DNA of 22,731 nt from COE1 sp963596435 (GTDB taxonomy: Bacteria > Bacillota > Clostridia > Lachnospirales > Lachnospiraceae), in assembly GCA_963596435.1 (NCBI GenBank), contig CAVBMG010000053.1, forward strand, positions 1 through 22,731, in the 5' to 3' direction. Shown here in pieces: positions 21,749-22,731 of the stretch. The notes below the pieces were generated by a model, which was given only the letters and a program-made list of their open reading frames with translations, made no database searches and was not told the DNA's origin. Position numbers and translations under genes: made by a program. Every line of letters starts with the position of its first letter. The stretch's first letter is position 1.

Positions 21749-22731
21749 ATGATACGATTTGAATGTGATTATGCAGAAGGCATGCATCCCGCAATTCTGG
21801 ATGCACTGATTAAGACCAACGAAGAGCAGACTCCCGGTTATGGTGTAGATACACACTGTGAACACGCAAGAGAACTGATTAAAAAGGCATGCCATAGAGA
21901 AGATGTTGATGTACATTTTCTGGTAGGCGGTACACAGACCAATGCCACTATCATTGCCGCAGGATTAAGACCTTATCAGGGTGTTCTCTCCGCAACAACC
22001 GGGCATATTAATGTGCATGAAACAGGCGCTATCGAAAGCTATGGACACAAGGTGCTTCCTCTCCCCTCCGAAGATGGTAAGATCACAGCTGCCCAGATCA
22101 GTGAAGCATGGGAGACTCACATTCACGATGGCAGTTTCGAGCATATGGTACAGCCGGGTATGGTATATATCTCCCAGCCCACAGAGAACGGTACCTTATA
22201 TTCCAGAAAAGAGCTTCAGGAGATCAGCGACGTATGCCGCAGGGCAGGTTTGTATCTGTTCGTTGACGGTGCACGCTGCGGATATGGTCTGATGGCTGAG
22301 GGAAATGATGTTATGCTTCCCGACCTTGCTACACTTGCTGATGTCTTTTACATCGGTGGCACAAAGGTAGGCGCCATGTTCGGTGAGGCAGTCGTTATCA
22401 CAAATCCCGCCATGAAGAAAGACTTCCGCTATTTCATCAAACAACATGGAGCCATGCTGGCAAAAGGCAGACTGCTTGGCATTCAATATGAAGTACTTTT
22501 CACAGATGATCTCTATGAGAAGATCGCACTTCATGCGGATAAACTGGCTATGGATATCCGTCATGCCTTTGAAAGCCATCACGTATCCCTTCTGTATGAT
22601 TCTGTAACGAACCAGCAGTATCCGATTCTGACTAATGAAGAGCTGGCTGCTTTCAGCGAGAAATACGCTTTCAGCTTCTGGTGCAAAACAGATGTACAGC
22701 ACAGTGCAGTCCGTGTATGTACCAGCTGGGC
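21749..22731 (+). CDS. Threonine aldolase/beta-eliminating lyase family PLP enzyme (3' end outside window)
   Basis: This fold-type I PLP enzyme would cleave L-threonine or a related beta-hydroxy amino acid to glycine and an aldehyde; substrate range is not shown by sequence alone. At least 327 residues are present and the frame is still open at the window edge. It begins MIRFECDYAEGMHPAIL, followed by TPGYGVD, GGTQTNA (60-66), which would contact PLP phosphate, VHETGAIE, FVDGAR with Asp173 binding the pyridine nitrogen, and FYIGGTKVG with Lys206 as the likely Schiff-base lysine. AAGGA lies 8 bases before the ATG. It follows ldh by 36 bases with no terminator between, so co-transcription is likely. 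The metabolic reason for pairing with lactate dehydrogenase is unclear; removal or supply of glycine and acetaldehyde is a possibility only. Confidence 0.88.
   Translation, partial: MIRFECDYAEGMHPAILDALIKTNEEQTPGYGVDTHCEHARELIKKACHREDVDVHFLVGGTQTNATIIAAGLRPYQGVLSATTGHINVHETGAIESYGHKVLPLPSEDGKITAAQISEAWETHIHDGSFEHMVQPGMVYISQPTENGTLYSRKELQEISDVCRRAGLYLFVDGARCGYGLMAEGNDVMLPDLATLADVFYIGGTKVGAMFGEAVVITNPAMKKDFRYFIKQHGAMLAKGRLLGIQYEVLFTDDLYEKIALHADKLAMDIRHAFESHHVSLLYDSVTNQQYPILTNEELAAFSEKYAFSFWCKTDVQHSAVRVCTSW

Noticed and set aside
22196..22702. Minus-strand open frame of 168 codons at the right edge
   Set aside because: Antisense to the PLP enzyme, whose frame carries conserved motifs and an intact ribosome site.
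1..22731. Search for insertion sequences, phage genes, toxin-antitoxin pairs or defence genes
   Set aside because: All long frames on the coding strands are explained by core or recognisable genes, codon use looks even, and no transposase, integrase or inverted-repeat ends were seen.

Overview
The window looks like chromosomal DNA of an endospore-forming, anaerobic low-to-moderate-GC Firmicute of the class Clostridia, most likely a Lachnospiraceae-type organism. The reasons are a division/cell-wall (dcw) cluster running directly into spoIIGA-sigE-sigG, two consecutive class B PBPs, strong AGGAGG-type ribosome binding sites, sigma-A-like promoters and a fermentative L-lactate dehydrogenase. 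No rRNA, tRNA, CRISPR array, transposase or phage gene was seen, and no gap between genes exceeds 300 bases.

Right to left (minus strand), the core is mraZ - rsmH - ftsL-like - PBP (FtsI-type) - PBP (SpoVD-type) - murD - ftsW/spoVE - murA - divIB/ftsQ - ftsZ, about 12 kb of co-directional, tightly spaced genes. A promoter with four 10-bp-spaced MraZ-type operator repeats precedes mraZ. Additional promoters are proposed before murA and ftsZ. mraY, murE, murF, murG and ftsA are not in the cluster. Two stacked terminators follow ftsZ. The sporulation block spoIIGA (protease) - sigE (with pro-sequence) - sigG comes next, behind a promoter that resembles the long-spacer, Spo0A-controlled spoIIG promoter. 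The -35 region of that promoter lies inside the second terminator hairpin. SpoIIGA appears to start at a rare ATT codon.

Left of sigG, a separate sigma-A promoter drives a three-gene unit: a Cache-type methyl-accepting chemotaxis protein, an Sfp-type phosphopantetheinyl transferase and a 770-residue protein with an N-terminal cyclic-nucleotide-binding-like fold and a long unrecognised C-terminal part. The unit ends at a terminator at the extreme left edge.

On the right, a minus-strand trx - ohrR-type operon and a plus-strand ldh - threonine-aldolase-like operon diverge from a 266-bp regulatory region. That region carries a candidate OhrR operator between the -35 and -10 of the trx promoter, and a Rex-like operator overlapping the -35 of ldh. 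The right-hand part therefore looks like a redox module: peroxide sensing with thioredoxin on one side and NADH/NAD-linked lactate fermentation on the other. The last gene runs off the window.

I did not find a wholly new system. The most interesting signals are regulatory (promoter/terminator overlap, ATT start, operators, a duplicated ftsZ start site), the KTA substitution in one PBP, and the unexplained CNB-domain protein.
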